Positions 26,014 through 35,076 are shown, counted from the first letter of the stretch. The stretch: 64,000 bases of DNA from Pseudalkalibacillus sp052246725 (GCA_052246725.1 JBQQCL010000011.1), one strand, 5' to 3'. The notes: generated by a model from the sequence alone, not told the origin. A program made the numbers and translations.

Positions 26014-27204
26014 ATGTTCATGACTATCGTTGTAATCATCGCATGGCTCATTCTTTGGGCTTCGATCGACTTTTATCTAGGATGGAAAAATCACTCAAAA
26101 GAAACGAATCAGCTCTACCTCCCCCCTGAACGAGGAAAAGCCGAGTTGATCTCTGAGGGCGTCCCTTTCTTTTCAAAATTATTTGCCGACTTGAAGGAAG
26201 CAAAGTCTTTCATATACGTTCAGTTTTATATCATCCGGAATGATCCGCTTGGGCAAGAATTGTTCCAAATCGTGAAAAAGAAAGCTTCTGATGGTGTGAC
26301 TGTTTATTTAGTGTTTGATGCAATCGGAAGTTACCAGTTGCCTAAAAAAACACTTGAGAACCTCAAATCCTACGGGATCAAAATATTGCAGACCGAACCG
26401 CCTCAACTTCCTTTTCTTTTTTATACATTCAACCGCCGGAACCATCGGAAAATCACAGTGGTCGATGGAACGATCGCTTATATTGGCGGTTATAACATCG
26501 GCGAAGAATACATCGGAAAAAATCCAAAGCTTGGCCATTGGCGGGACTATCATTTGAGATTGACCGGAAAGGTGGTCGAGCAATTCGTTAAATTGATCCA
26601 ATGGGATTGGAAGAAATCGACTGGAGCATCTCTCGAAATCACACCTCTCGCCACTGAGGATACTGGCGATGAAGCCTTCGCATTGCTTGCGACCAACGGT
26701 GAACAAATGGAAGAGTTCTTTTTGAACAAAATCGAGGAAGCGGAAAAATCGATTTTCATCGGTTCACCATATTTTATCCCCGGGAAGAGACTTGTCCAGG
26801 CATTGAAAAAAGCAAGCAAAAAGGGGATCAGAGTGACGATCTTGATTCCAATGCGATCGGATCACGCTTTCGTGAAGGAAGCAGCGATCCCCTATCTTCT
26901 TCCGCTCCTTGCAGCTGGTGTTGAAGTGTACCGCTATTACCCGGGCTTCTACCATTCCAAAGTCTTCTTGATCGATCGGAAGTTCTGCGATCTCGGGACA
27001 GCGAATTTCGATAAACGGAGCTTTTATTTGAACAATGAAGTGAACTGTCTCTTCACTTCAACTTCACTGATCCAAAAGATCGAAAGGGTACTCGAGTTTG
27101 ATCTTCAACAATCCGAACGTTTGACACTGCCGGATCTACGTAAACGCTCAATTTTGGAAAAAGGCAAAGGATTACTTGCGCTTTCAATCTCCCGTTTTCT
27201 TTAG
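26014..27204 (+). CDS. cls: Cardiolipin synthase-type phospholipase D protein
   Basis: 396-residue membrane enzyme condensing two phosphatidylglycerols to cardiolipin. One N-terminal membrane helix (about 3-21) is followed by two HKD phospholipase D motifs: HRKITVVDGTIAYIGGYN and HSKVFLIDRKFCDLGTAN. Shorter than the two-helix Cls enzymes and most like YwjE of B. subtilis, which sits in the same neighbourhood. The ATG at 26014 is favoured by GAGGTG eleven bases upstream; ATG 26020 is an alternative. Confidence 0.88.
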   Translation: MFMTIVVIIAWLILWASIDFYLGWKNHSKETNQLYLPPERGKAELISEGVPFFSKLFADLKEAKSFIYVQFYIIRNDPLGQELFQIVKKKASDGVTVYLVFDAIGSYQLPKKTLENLKSYGIKILQTEPPQLPFLFYTFNRRNHRKITVVDGTIAYIGGYNIGEEYIGKNPKLGHWRDYHLRLTGKVVEQFVKLIQWDWKKSTGASLEITPLATEDTGDEAFALLATNGEQMEEFFLNKIEEAEKSIFIGSPYFIPGKRLVQALKKASKKGIRVTILIPMRSDHAFVKEAAIPYLLPLLAAGVEVYRYYPGFYHSKVFLIDRKFCDLGTANFDKRSFYLNNEVNCLFTSTSLIQKIERVLEFDLQQSERLTLPDLRKRSILEKGKGLLALSISRFL

Positions 27205-27237
27205 ATAAGGTTATGCTAAATCATGTTGTTGATTTAC

Positions 27238-27470
27238 TTCAAAATTTACTCCCTTTCCGCGGGCGAACCGAGAGCCTCCTCACTTGCACAGGATGTCAAC
27301 ACAAAAATGAAATCATTTTCGTGTCTGCGATGGGGATTCTAAGAAGCTTTCCTTATGCTGGCTTCGACGTTCACCGCAGGACGTGGTGGTTTTTAGTCGA
27401 AGATCCTTTTAAAACTTTGGGGTCTCTCCTGGCTCGTTTTTCCCGCAGGAGTGTCGTAAATTTCGTTTAA
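27238..27470 (+). repeat. R1 repeat with an internal 125-bp insert
   Basis: R1 halves (CAAAATTTACTCCC, TTTCCGCGGGCGAACCG at the left; GGGTCTCTCCTGGCTCG, CCCGCAGGAGTGTCG and AAATTTCG at the right) are split. The insert contains two hairpins, ACACAAAAATGA/TCATTTTCGTGT and CTTCGAC...GTCGAAG. It resembles the extra modules seen in R2 copies and fills the cls-ZIP gap. Confidence 0.65.
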
Positions 27471-27564
27471 AATCAACAGGAGTTCTCAAAGACGTGACCA
27501 AAACACTAACGATCGTAAAGACTTGAAAGTTTCTTTGAAATTCAAACAAAAAGGATGAAGTGTG

Positions 27565-28293
27565 ATGTGGCTCGCCTTATTTGTGGGAGCGATTGCTGGT
27601 TCGTCAGTTTTCCTTGGTGCATTGACTGGCCTCAGAGTCAAGTTTCGCGAAAAGTATATTGCGATGATCATGGCTTTCGGTGCAGGAATCTTACTTGGTG
27701 CTGCTGCCTTTGAGCTTTTGACTGAATCTGTTGAAAGAGGCGGAATCATAGCCACCACAATTGGATTTTTATGCGGAAGCATCGCGTTCACAAGCTTCAA
27801 TCTCTATTTATACAAAAAAGGTGGACACAAGCGGAAAAGCTCTGATCGGAATCCACAGGACCATTCAGGGTTAGCGATCTTTTTCGGAACGTTGTTGGAT
27901 GCAATACCGGAATCAATCATCATTGGGGTCAATATTTTACAAGAGGGTAAAATCGGCTGGTTGTTTTTCATTGCTGTTTTCATCAGCAATTTCCCTGAAG
28001 GACTTTCCAGCACGGTCGGATTAAAAAAGAACGGTTACTCACACACGAAGATTCTCAGTATGTGGGCAACCGTCTTTGTCTTGACAGGATTAAGCGCTCT
28101 TGCCGGCTATTTATTTCTAAAGAATGCGATGCCTGAAACAATTTCGATCATCAATGCCTTTGCAGCTGGCGGAATCATCGCGATGGTCGTTGATACGATG
28201 GTGCCCGAGGCATTCAAGAAAGGCGGGCCGCTCGTGGGTTTCATCACTTCACTAGGTCTTCTGATCTCGCTTGTTCTCATTCAGCTTCAATGA
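27565..28293 (+). CDS. ZIP-family divalent metal transporter
   Basis: 242-residue membrane protein, about eight hydrophobic helices, resembling ZupT/GufA-type ZIP permeases. Metal-site motifs are the helix-IV-like ISNFPEGL and helix-V-like TLLDAIPESI with their Pro-Glu pairs. A short His/Lys-rich loop (KKGGHKRKSSDRN) separates helices 3 and 4. Substrate (Zn, Fe, Mn) cannot be read from the sequence. Start ATG 27565 with AAAAGGA; the GTG one codon earlier is less well spaced. Its stop abuts the convergent RDD gene. Confidence 0.8.
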   Translation: MWLALFVGAIAGSSVFLGALTGLRVKFREKYIAMIMAFGAGILLGAAAFELLTESVERGGIIATTIGFLCGSIAFTSFNLYLYKKGGHKRKSSDRNPQDHSGLAIFFGTLLDAIPESIIIGVNILQEGKIGWLFFIAVFISNFPEGLSSTVGLKKNGYSHTKILSMWATVFVLTGLSALAGYLFLKNAMPETISIINAFAAGGIIAMVVDTMVPEAFKKGGPLVGFITSLGLLISLVLIQLQ

Positions 28294-28764
28294 TTATGCG
28301 GATACTTTCGTGTTCTGTTGTATATATTTCGGAACGGAGTCCTTCACAACAACTGTATTCGCGATGAGGTCATGCAATGATTTTCGATCAGGACGTATCA
28401 TCATCATTCCTATACTGACGAGAAGCAACGCCCCAAATGAAATCACGTAAAAGAATGGGACTACTCCATATCTTAGGACCATACATAAAATTCCTGGATC
28501 GGTCCCTTTACGCATTTCGATACGGATCCCTGCCATCCATTTTCCAATCGTGTACCCACCGGTCAAAACCGGAATGATCAACCAATAAAAGATTTCTACA
28601 GCTACCGTGAACCAGTCCCCTCTCCAAGTCCCGAAAACGAGAAAACTGATTGCACTTAAAGGAGCCGTTACGACAACAAGATCTACAATCATAGCCAATG
28701 CACGCTGCGATAAAGATGCATATACTTGGACACTAGGGCGTCGATGCTTCTTCACTTCGTCCAT
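28294..28764 (-). CDS. RDD-family membrane protein
   Basis: 156 residues, three hydrophobic segments. The RDD signature is LSQRALAMIVDLVVV near residue 20, with GKWMAGIRI and the final RPDRKSLHDLIANTVVV. Function of RDD proteins is generally unknown (ion exchange or salt tolerance is reported for some). RBS AAGGAGG. It ends exactly where the convergent ZIP gene ends, with no terminator between. Confidence 0.8.
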   Translation of the reverse strand: MDEVKKHRRPSVQVYASLSQRALAMIVDLVVVTAPLSAISFLVFGTWRGDWFTVAVEIFYWLIIPVLTGGYTIGKWMAGIRIEMRKGTDPGILCMVLRYGVVPFFYVISFGALLLVSIGMMMIRPDRKSLHDLIANTVVVKDSVPKYIQQNTKVSA

Positions 28765-28830
28765 CCGCTTCTCCTCCTTGAAGTACAGCTTGTATAACTA
28801 CTGTATGCGATTGACTGGAAAGATATATCG

Positions 28831-29595
28831 TCATCTTATTTCTGCACTGATGAATTCATGGACTAGATGGTTGAAGATGTTCCATTTACGGATCGGCACT
28901 TCGTGGAATGCATTCTTGACGATGGCGATGTGCGGCTGCTGCAAATGGTGTCTGTACACTTCTTCAAAGTTTTTGATATGCACGACACGATCTCCATAAA
29001 TGACGAGTACCGGAACTGAAATGCTCGTTAATTGATTCAGGCAGGAATAGTTGTATGAGGCTTGATAGAAGTTGTACCAATTTTTCTGATTTGTCTTTCT
29101 CACTGTTTTCCACAGGCGCTCTTGTTCTTCCTTCTTTTTCCCATGACTTATCACTAGAATTTTCGAAAGAAGTGCAGGTGAAAATTGCAATAGCTTCATC
29201 CCTGCAAGAAACTCGGCTTTCAAGAATGTTTTCACATAAGGAAAACCTCCGCTTAAAATGAGTCCGAGAACCCGATCTGGATATGTGATCGCAAAATACT
29301 GCGCGACCGATCCACCTGCAGAATACCCGCAAATGACCGCTTTTTCCACTTGCAATTCATCTAGCAATCGAAGCAATTCCTCAGCCAGACTTTCGATGGT
29401 GACTTGTCCATTTGCAGGGTCACTGAATCCGTGTCCACACATATCATAGGTGATGATCCGATAAGAAGTGGATAAATGTGACTGATACATGAATACACTT
29501 TTCCCAAGTCCAGGAGGATGAAGGAAAACGATCGGAATCCCTTCCCCCTTATCCTCTACGCTTATATTACGGCCTAGTACCAATTTAACAGACAT
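28831..29595 (-). CDS. Alpha/beta-fold hydrolase
   Basis: 254-residue soluble hydrolase. Oxyanion HPPG near residue 26, nucleophile elbow GYSAGG near residue 90, acid in YGDRVV and catalytic histidine in NAFHEVP form the full triad. Substrate unknown. ATG 29595 has AAAAGGGG about ten bases upstream; the two earlier Met codons lack a ribosome site. Overall most like YugF/MenH-type esterases, but no pathway context. Confidence 0.8.
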   Translation of the reverse strand: MSVKLVLGRNISVEDKGEGIPIVFLHPPGLGKSVFMYQSHLSTSYRIITYDMCGHGFSDPANGQVTIESLAEELLRLLDELQVEKAVICGYSAGGSVAQYFAITYPDRVLGLILSGGFPYVKTFLKAEFLAGMKLLQFSPALLSKILVISHGKKKEEQERLWKTVRKTNQKNWYNFYQASYNYSCLNQLTSISVPVLVIYGDRVVHIKNFEEVYRHHLQQPHIAIVKNAFHEVPIRKWNIFNHLVHEFISAEIR

Positions 29596-29683
29596 CTCGT
29601 TTAAGCCCCTTTTCATCTGGCTTTGCCACAACGTTTTGGTGGTTGCATATCAATTTCAAAAACGCGAACGTTGATGGCAGTGG

Positions 29684-29857
29684 TTATCCATTTAATAGCA
29701 GAGGCATTACCGTTATGACGAACTTATAGCCGAGGTAGATTCCAACAATCCCAAGGATGCCTGCAAGCGCTGGCGGAGCAGGAATCGGAAGCTTGAATGC
29801 GGCGAATACGACTCCAACGATGAAGCCGCACAATATTGATAATAATGCAATTTTCAT
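29684..29857 (-). CDS. XapX domain-containing small membrane protein
   Basis: 57 residues, two membrane helices with the XapX pattern: GFIVGVVFAAFKLPIPAPPA, then LAGILGIVGIYLGYKFV. Function unknown. ATG 29857 follows GGAGG with nine-base spacing. It lies 88 bp upstream of the hydrolase gene on the same strand and may share its mRNA. Confidence 0.8.
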   Translation of the reverse strand: MKIALLSILCGFIVGVVFAAFKLPIPAPPALAGILGIVGIYLGYKFVITVMPLLLNG

Positions 29858-29910
29858 ATGAAAAATCCTCCAGTGTATTTCATCCACTTTGTTATGTAAT
29901 TGTTGATTCT

Positions 29911-30018
29911 GCGAAATTCACTCCCTTTCTGCAGGCGATCCGCGAGCCTCCTTTCGAGTTACTCGCTGTGGGGTCTCGCTAGGCTCGCTTTTCCCGCTGG
30001 AGTGTCGCGAATTTTACT
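29911..30018 (+). repeat. R1 repeat (full copy)
   Basis: GCGAAATTCACTCCC, TTTCTGCAGGCGATCCGC, central CGAGTTACTCG stem, CTAGGCTCGCTTTTCCCGC and GGAGTGTCGCGAATTTTAC. Nearly superimposable on the copy at 7050. Confidence 0.85.
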
Positions 30019-30076
30019 TAAGAAATTTTCTCGATTGATCAACATTACAATTTTACAAAGTCTTTCTTTAAAAGAT

Positions 30077-30111
30077 AATGCTCTCTGCTAATTAGTATGA
30101 CAGAGAGCATT
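30077..30111 (-). terminator. argS intrinsic terminator
   Basis: Perfect 11-bp stem AATGCTCTCTG/CAGAGAGCATT, then ATCTTTTAAAG on the minus strand; 14 bp after the argS stop. Confidence 0.8.
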
Positions 30112-30124
30112 ACGAAATATGTCC

Positions 30125-31795
30125 TTACATTTTTTCTGGTGCGGAAACACCAATCAATTCTGTTCCGTTCTTGATCGTTTGCTGAACTGCTTTCATCAAT
30201 GCATATCTTGCCTTGCTTTGTTCAGGGTTTTCATCATCAAGAACCCGTTCTGCGTTATAAAAGCTATGGAGTGTCGAGGCAAGCTCAAACAAGTAGTTCG
30301 TCATCCGTTGCGTCGACAAGGACAATGCAGCCTCTTCGACCGCTTCAGGAAACTCCCCTAGCTTTTTCAACAGATCATATTCTTTTTCCGAACGAATCGT
30401 GGAAAAGTCCACTTGTTCCTCGAATGAATAACCTTTTTCTTTTCCTTGGCGAAGCATGCTGCACACGCGGGCATGCGCGTATTGGATGTAATAAACCGGG
30501 TTTTCGTTTGAACGGGATACAGCAAGATCCATATCGAAATCTAGATGGGAATCTGCGCTGCGCATTGCGAAGAAATACCGCATTGCATCGACACCGACTT
30601 CATCCATCAGTTCCCGTAACGTGACGGCTTTACCAGTCCGTTTACTCATCTTCACTTTTTCACCGTTTTGGAAAAGACTGACGAGCTGGATGATCTGGAC
30701 TTCAAGCTGATCACGCTCATAGCCAAGCGCCTCAACTGCAGCCTTCATACGCGGGATATAACCGTGATGGTCTGCACCCCAGATGTTGATGACTGTTTCA
30801 AAACCTCGCTTGAACTTATCGAAGTGATACGCCAGGTCAGGTGTCAAATACGTATAAGTTCCGTCATTCTTGATCAGCACCCGATCTTTGTCGTCTCCAT
30901 AATCGGTTGTTCTGAACCATGTCGCGCCATCTTTCTCATAGGTGACACCTTTTTCCTTCAGCAATTCAAGTGCTTCATCGATTTTGCCAGATGTATAGAG
31001 AGATGTTTCTGAATACCATTGATCGAAAAGGACACGGAACGCTGCCAGATCTTCCTTGATTTTATCAAGCTGTTTTTCAAGTCCATATTCCCTGAAGAAT
31101 CGTAAGCGTTCTTCCTGGTTCAAGGTGACATATTTGTCGCCTTCCTTTTCTGCTACCTCTTCTGCGAACTTGATGATATCTTTGCCGTAGTATCCGTCTG
31201 CCGGCATCTCGCCTTCATGGCCGAGTGCCTCTAGATAACGGGCTTCAAGGGATAATGCCAGATTGTGAATTTGATTCCCTGCATCATTGATATAATATTC
31301 CCGAGAAACATCATAACCTGCTTTATCGAGTATGTTACAAAGTGTATCTCCTACGGCTGCACCGCGTGCATGACCGAGATGCAGGCTTCCTGTCGGGTTG
31401 GCGGAAACGAATTCGATCTGGACCTTCTTGTTCTGTCCTGTTTCAGTATCCCCGTATTTATCACCTGCTTCGATTATTGCAGGGATCAGGTTGGTCAAGT
31501 AGTGGTTGTCAAGGTAAAAATTGATGAAACCAGGTCCTGCGATTTCGATTTTTTCAATCGAGGCTTTCGTCTGATCGAAGTTCGCAACCATTTCCTCAGC
31601 GATTTGACGTGGTGCTTTTTTTGCAATACGCGCGAGCTGCATCGCCATGTTCGTCGCGAAATCTCCATGATCTTTGTTCTTCGGAAGCTCAAGAACGACT
31701 TCTGGGAGTTGATCTTCTGTTGTTAAACCTGCTTTTACGACCGAATCAGCGATTTCTTGTTTCAGTTGTTCCTTCACCTGTTCTACAATCGTCAT
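30125..31795 (-). CDS. argS: Arginyl-tRNA synthetase
   Basis: Charges tRNA-Arg. 556 residues, class I. The N-terminal Add-1 domain is followed by the HIGH-type motif HLGH (in SANPTGSLHLGHARG, about residue 133), the KMSK motif in EKVKMSKRTG (about residue 377) and the DALR anticodon-binding helix domain ending near EKM. Start ATG overlaps the ywiB stop as ATGA, so the two are translationally coupled; RBS GAGAGGGG. No T-box leader is visible. Confidence 0.96.
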   Translation of the reverse strand: MTIVEQVKEQLKQEIADSVVKAGLTTEDQLPEVVLELPKNKDHGDFATNMAMQLARIAKKAPRQIAEEMVANFDQTKASIEKIEIAGPGFINFYLDNHYLTNLIPAIIEAGDKYGDTETGQNKKVQIEFVSANPTGSLHLGHARGAAVGDTLCNILDKAGYDVSREYYINDAGNQIHNLALSLEARYLEALGHEGEMPADGYYGKDIIKFAEEVAEKEGDKYVTLNQEERLRFFREYGLEKQLDKIKEDLAAFRVLFDQWYSETSLYTSGKIDEALELLKEKGVTYEKDGATWFRTTDYGDDKDRVLIKNDGTYTYLTPDLAYHFDKFKRGFETVINIWGADHHGYIPRMKAAVEALGYERDQLEVQIIQLVSLFQNGEKVKMSKRTGKAVTLRELMDEVGVDAMRYFFAMRSADSHLDFDMDLAVSRSNENPVYYIQYAHARVCSMLRQGKEKGYSFEEQVDFSTIRSEKEYDLLKKLGEFPEAVEEAALSLSTQRMTNYLFELASTLHSFYNAERVLDDENPEQSKARYALMKAVQQTIKNGTELIGVSAPEKM

Positions 31796-32226
31796 CTTTC
31801 TTCCCCTCTCAGCTTGATAAGCATTTGATGGTAGCCGGCCTCTTCACCCTGGAAGAGCACCTGATAATCCAGTAATAAATAACCCTTCTGTTCTGCATCG
31901 TTCCAATTGAAATCTACCTTCTCCGTCCGGGTTGCGATCTGGATTGGACCATAAGGACTTTCATAGGTACCTTCCATCTCGATTCCAGGAGTGAACCGTT
32001 GTCGCATCGACACTGCTCCCTGGCGGATGATGGTGATATCATCGCTTTGAATTTTTATCGTCGTATTCACTTTGTCCGTTTCATTGATTACTTCTACATA
32101 ACGAAGGTAGACAGCATCATTTTTCCTGTATAACGTTCCACTAGAAGATAATGAAGTATCTTCTGTTGTACCTGACTCGGTGATTTTTGTATGTAGATCC
32201 ACTTCGATAGGTATCGTTATATCCAC
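31792..32226 (-). CDS. ywiB: DUF1934 (YwiB-type) calycin-like beta-barrel protein
   Basis: 144-residue cytoplasmic protein of unknown function, predominantly beta-strand (alternating polar and hydrophobic residues, GAVSMRQRFTPG motif near residue 72). Always found beside argS in Bacillus; here it overlaps argS by four bases. Two GTG codons are possible; GTG 32226 has AAGGG eight bases upstream, while GTG 32235 overlaps the site and is disfavoured. Confidence 0.85.
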   Translation of the reverse strand: MDITIPIEVDLHTKITESGTTEDTSLSSSGTLYRKNDAVYLRYVEVINETDKVNTTIKIQSDDITIIRQGAVSMRQRFTPGIEMEGTYESPYGPIQIATRTEKVDFNWNDAEQKGYLLLDYQVLFQGEEAGYHQMLIKLRGEER

Positions 32227-32259
32227 ACTGTTCACACCCTTCTCTTCATTAACTTACCC

Positions 32260-32289
32260 ATTATAATAAAAAAGCGCCTCCTCTTTCAA
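32260..32289 (-). promoter_or_regulatory. Sigma-A promoter of ywiB-argS
   Basis: Minus strand TTGAAA (32289-32284), 18 bp, TATAAT (32265-32260). The spacer contains the U-tract of the kinase terminator, so the two signals are interlocked. Confidence 0.7.
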
Positions 32290-32300
32290 GGTTCAGCGCT
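32268..32300 (-). terminator. Terminator downstream of the PAS kinase gene
   Basis: AGCGCCTCCT pairs with AGGTTCAGCGCT around a short loop and is followed by T6 on the minus strand. Confidence 0.65.
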
Positions 32301-32365
32301 AAGACGTTTCATCGGAAAATTTTTCTATAAAGTATGTTTTGTTATACGTAATTGCTGTTTTTTGC

Positions 32366-32425
32366 TCCGTATCGGGGGGCGATACGCGGGAAATCACTCC
32401 CGTATCGGGTAGCGATACGCAGGAA
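32366..32425. repeat. Two tandem 33-bp palindromic units
   Basis: CCGTATCGGGGGGCGATACGC and CCGTATCGGGTAGCGATACGC, 33 bp apart; each is a CGTATCG/CGATACG hairpin with a five-base loop. They sit a few bases after the kinase stop, outside the U-tract terminator. Confidence 0.75.
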
Positions 32426-32431
32426 TATCCA

Positions 32432-34600
32432 TTAACCATCAATTGGAAGCGGCAGGATTACCTCGACTGTGGTACCTTCTTCTTCACTGCTGGAAAAATG
32501 GATTGTTCCATTATGATCCTTGATGATTTTGAAACTGACCATCAATCCCAGGCCTGTGCCTTTTTCTTTTGTCGTGTAAAAAGGTTCCCCAAGTCTCGAC
32601 ATGCGGTCCTTTGGAATGCCCGGACCCTGGTCTTTGATTCTGATAAAAAGTTTCCCATCCTTTCTGATTCTTGACGAGATGAAAATCTTCCCTCCATCCG
32701 GCATGACTTCGATGGCATTTTTGATCAAATTGATGAAAACTTGCTTTAATTGATTCTCTTCACAATCTATCATTGCAGCATCCGCTTCCAGATCTGTGAT
32801 GAATTGGATGTTATAAAGGTTTGCCTGTCCTTCTAACAGCTTCAAAACATGACGGATTAGGTTGCCTGCCTTCTTTTTCTCGAAGCAGATGCTTTGTGGT
32901 TTCGCCAGCAAAAGCAATTCGCTGATGATCTGTTCGATCCGGTCCAGCTCGGATAGGACGATCTGATAATAAAGCTCTTTCTCCTCAAGCCCGTTCTCCA
33001 TCATCTGGACAAACCCTTTGATTGAAGTCAACGGATTCCTGATTTCGTGGGCGATTGCTGCAGCCAGTTCCCCTACAACGGTCAGTTTTTCTGATCGCCG
33101 GAGCAATTCCTGTGATTTTTTCTCATCAGATATATCCCTTAGAATCCCGTACATACCGATGATTTCATCGTCGACGATCATCGGGAATCCAACAACACGT
33201 ACTGTGATCGTTTCGCCATCCTTCCGTGTCATATGTTTCTCGAATTTCATCGTTTCGCCTCGGAAAATCTTTTCGTAATTAGCGACGACTTCCTCTTTTT
33301 CATCAGCCAGCAGGAAATCTGTATATTGCCTTCCAATCTGCTCTTCCTCCGTAAATCCTGTTATGGTAACGATCGCTGGATTTATGCTTGTCAATTCTCC
33401 GTTAAGATTGATTGAATAGATGCCGTCTGGATTATGCTGAAAGAGGGATCGGTAACGACGTTCACTATGGAGAAGCGATTTTTTCGCTGAATTTTTCTCG
33501 GTGACATCCCTGAACACAGCGAGAACGTAAGTGTTCCCATTCTCTTTGATCGGGATTGATTTCCCTTCAGCTTCTAGAATCTGTCCATCTGGCCGTACGA
33601 ATTTGATCGGAAATAATTGCGTATATCGTTTTCCTTGCATCACGTTTCGGACACGTGCTTCTGACTCTTCCTGATACTTCGGATGAATGAATTGGGCAGG
33701 GTCTTTCCCGATGATTTCGGATTTGTCCTCGATTCCGAGCATCTCGACAGCCACATCATTTACATATAAAACTCTTTCAGAATCATGCAAACAAACCGGA
33801 TCAGGAGAGTGCTCGACAAGCTGTCTGTAACGATATTCAGATTCAAGCAATGCTTGCTGCGCCTGATGCAGAGCCGTATTATTCATCGCAATACAAAAAG
33901 CGCCTGAAACCTTTTGGTCGGTATAGATCGGCAAATGGGAGAATTGGAAATCGACCACTTCCCCATTGTTTGTTTTAAGCGATAAGTCCGTGGTTATACG
34001 TTTTCCTTGCAGGACATTTTCGAGACAGGTTTCCACATCCCCATCATGGCTGGCAATAAGTGCGGTGAAGACGTCTTTTCCAACAAGCTCCTCTTTTTTG
34101 AATCCAAGGACATTTTGGACAGCAGGATTAGCATTTGTGATTAGTCCCTCCAAATTTATTGAAAAGATCGGCACAATATTCTGATGAAAAAGAGACTCAT
34201 ATGGCTCTTTATTCAACGAGTGCAAAACACAATCATGATGAGGAGTCTGTTGTTCATCTTCCGGCTCGACTTCTGGAGTTTCTTTTTTGCGCACAAGCAG
34301 ATCGATCCGTCCGTTCAAATTTTTTGAGAAGTAGAGTTCAGCAGTGCGCTCATGTCGATCAAGCCCGACTGCCTCCATCTCGAACCAGATGTCCTCATAA
34401 AAATGGCTGATCTCCAGGCTCGGGAAGAATTGAAGGATATTTTTCCCGATCAGTTCTTCGTTTTCTATGCCTATCCAGCTACTGATCGTTTGGTTGGCAT
34501 ATAGGATTGAACCATCTGGCTTGATCTGTAAAAAGCCGTCCGAAAGTTGATCGATGAATGTTTGGTTGAACTCCAGTAATGCGGAAGGTGTCCTTTGCAC
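32432..34600 (-). CDS. Soluble four-PAS sporulation-type sensor histidine kinase
   Basis: 722 residues without membrane helices. Four PAS domains (about 10-115, 133-250, 258-370, 382-500; typical cores YANQTISSWIG, NANPAVQNVLGF, YVNDVAVEMLG, SINPAIVTITGF), then a HisKA domain with H518 in AHEIRNPLTSIKGF, and an HATPase domain (NLIKNAIEVMPDGG, DQGPGIP, GTGLGL). The H-box and multi-PAS layout match KinA/KinE-type kinases that phosphorylate Spo0F; Spo0F is 25 kb away. GTG start with AAAGGAG. No linked response regulator, fitting an orphan phosphorelay kinase. Confidence 0.88.
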   Translation of the reverse strand: MQRTPSALLEFNQTFIDQLSDGFLQIKPDGSILYANQTISSWIGIENEELIGKNILQFFPSLEISHFYEDIWFEMEAVGLDRHERTAELYFSKNLNGRIDLLVRKKETPEVEPEDEQQTPHHDCVLHSLNKEPYESLFHQNIVPIFSINLEGLITNANPAVQNVLGFKKEELVGKDVFTALIASHDGDVETCLENVLQGKRITTDLSLKTNNGEVVDFQFSHLPIYTDQKVSGAFCIAMNNTALHQAQQALLESEYRYRQLVEHSPDPVCLHDSERVLYVNDVAVEMLGIEDKSEIIGKDPAQFIHPKYQEESEARVRNVMQGKRYTQLFPIKFVRPDGQILEAEGKSIPIKENGNTYVLAVFRDVTEKNSAKKSLLHSERRYRSLFQHNPDGIYSINLNGELTSINPAIVTITGFTEEEQIGRQYTDFLLADEKEEVVANYEKIFRGETMKFEKHMTRKDGETITVRVVGFPMIVDDEIIGMYGILRDISDEKKSQELLRRSEKLTVVGELAAAIAHEIRNPLTSIKGFVQMMENGLEEKELYYQIVLSELDRIEQIISELLLLAKPQSICFEKKKAGNLIRHVLKLLEGQANLYNIQFITDLEADAAMIDCEENQLKQVFINLIKNAIEVMPDGGKIFISSRIRKDGKLFIRIKDQGPGIPKDRMSRLGEPFYTTKEKGTGLGLMVSFKIIKDHNGTIHFSSSEEEGTTVEVILPLPIDG

Positions 34601-34813
34601 GGTACTTGCTCCTTTATCTCACTTAAGTCATTTATACAATCTTATGGAAGATGTAATCGTGGCATAGCACAAGCCACCATATTTATCGCCACCTAACTAA
34701 TTAGACTTTTGCAATGAATCTCCTCCCCACACTTCCTATTTGTCATAAAGCGATAATATTGTCGAAATATCCATGGTATCGGGCACTTGTTTGCCTGCGT
34801 CATAAAATTAGAG

Positions 34814-34890
34814 GACAACTGTTCCGCTATTTGCGAAATTACCGACCATTTTCTGATGATTTCAGCCGAATAAGGTCTCTGGTGTCCTCC
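34814..34890 (-). repeat. 51-bp-family (GGACACCAGAG) element
   Basis: Minus strand: GGACACCAGAGACCTTATT..., ...TTTCGCAAATAGCGGAAC and a closing TGTCC. Same vocabulary as the array at 60577-60760. The rest of 34601-35020 has only a small GTGGCTTGTGC hairpin and the R3 copy. Confidence 0.6.
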
Positions 34891-34928
34891 ATTTTTTCGG
34901 CTACCCTTTCCAGCATGACATGATATGT

Positions 34929-35026
34929 AAAGAAAACTTGGCTCAGCCAAGCCTTATGCGTTGGCTGAACCTAAGTTACACTTATATTGAAAAAAGTATT
35001 TTATACTTTCTTTAAATGTAAAAAAC
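34929..35026 (-). repeat. R3 repeat (full copy) docked on the speB terminator
   Basis: AAAGAAAACTTGGCTCAGCC, AAGCCTTATGCG, TTGGCTGAACC, then CACTTATATTGAAAAAAG, TATTTTATACTTTCTTTAA and ATGTAAAAAA. On the minus strand the element starts where the speB U-tract ends. Confidence 0.85.
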
Positions 35027-35058
35027 CCTTTTAGAAAGCGTTCATCTTTCTAAAAGGG
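35021..35058 (-). terminator. speB intrinsic terminator
   Basis: Perfect 13-bp stem CCCTTTTAGAAAG/CTTTCTAAAAGGG, T6 on the minus strand. Confidence 0.9.
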
Positions 35059-35076
35059 CTATAAACTCAAGGTAAC

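Noticed and set aside
34693..34950. 85-residue minus-strand frame upstream of the kinase
   Set aside because: Reads through the 51-bp-family element; no ribosome site or family.
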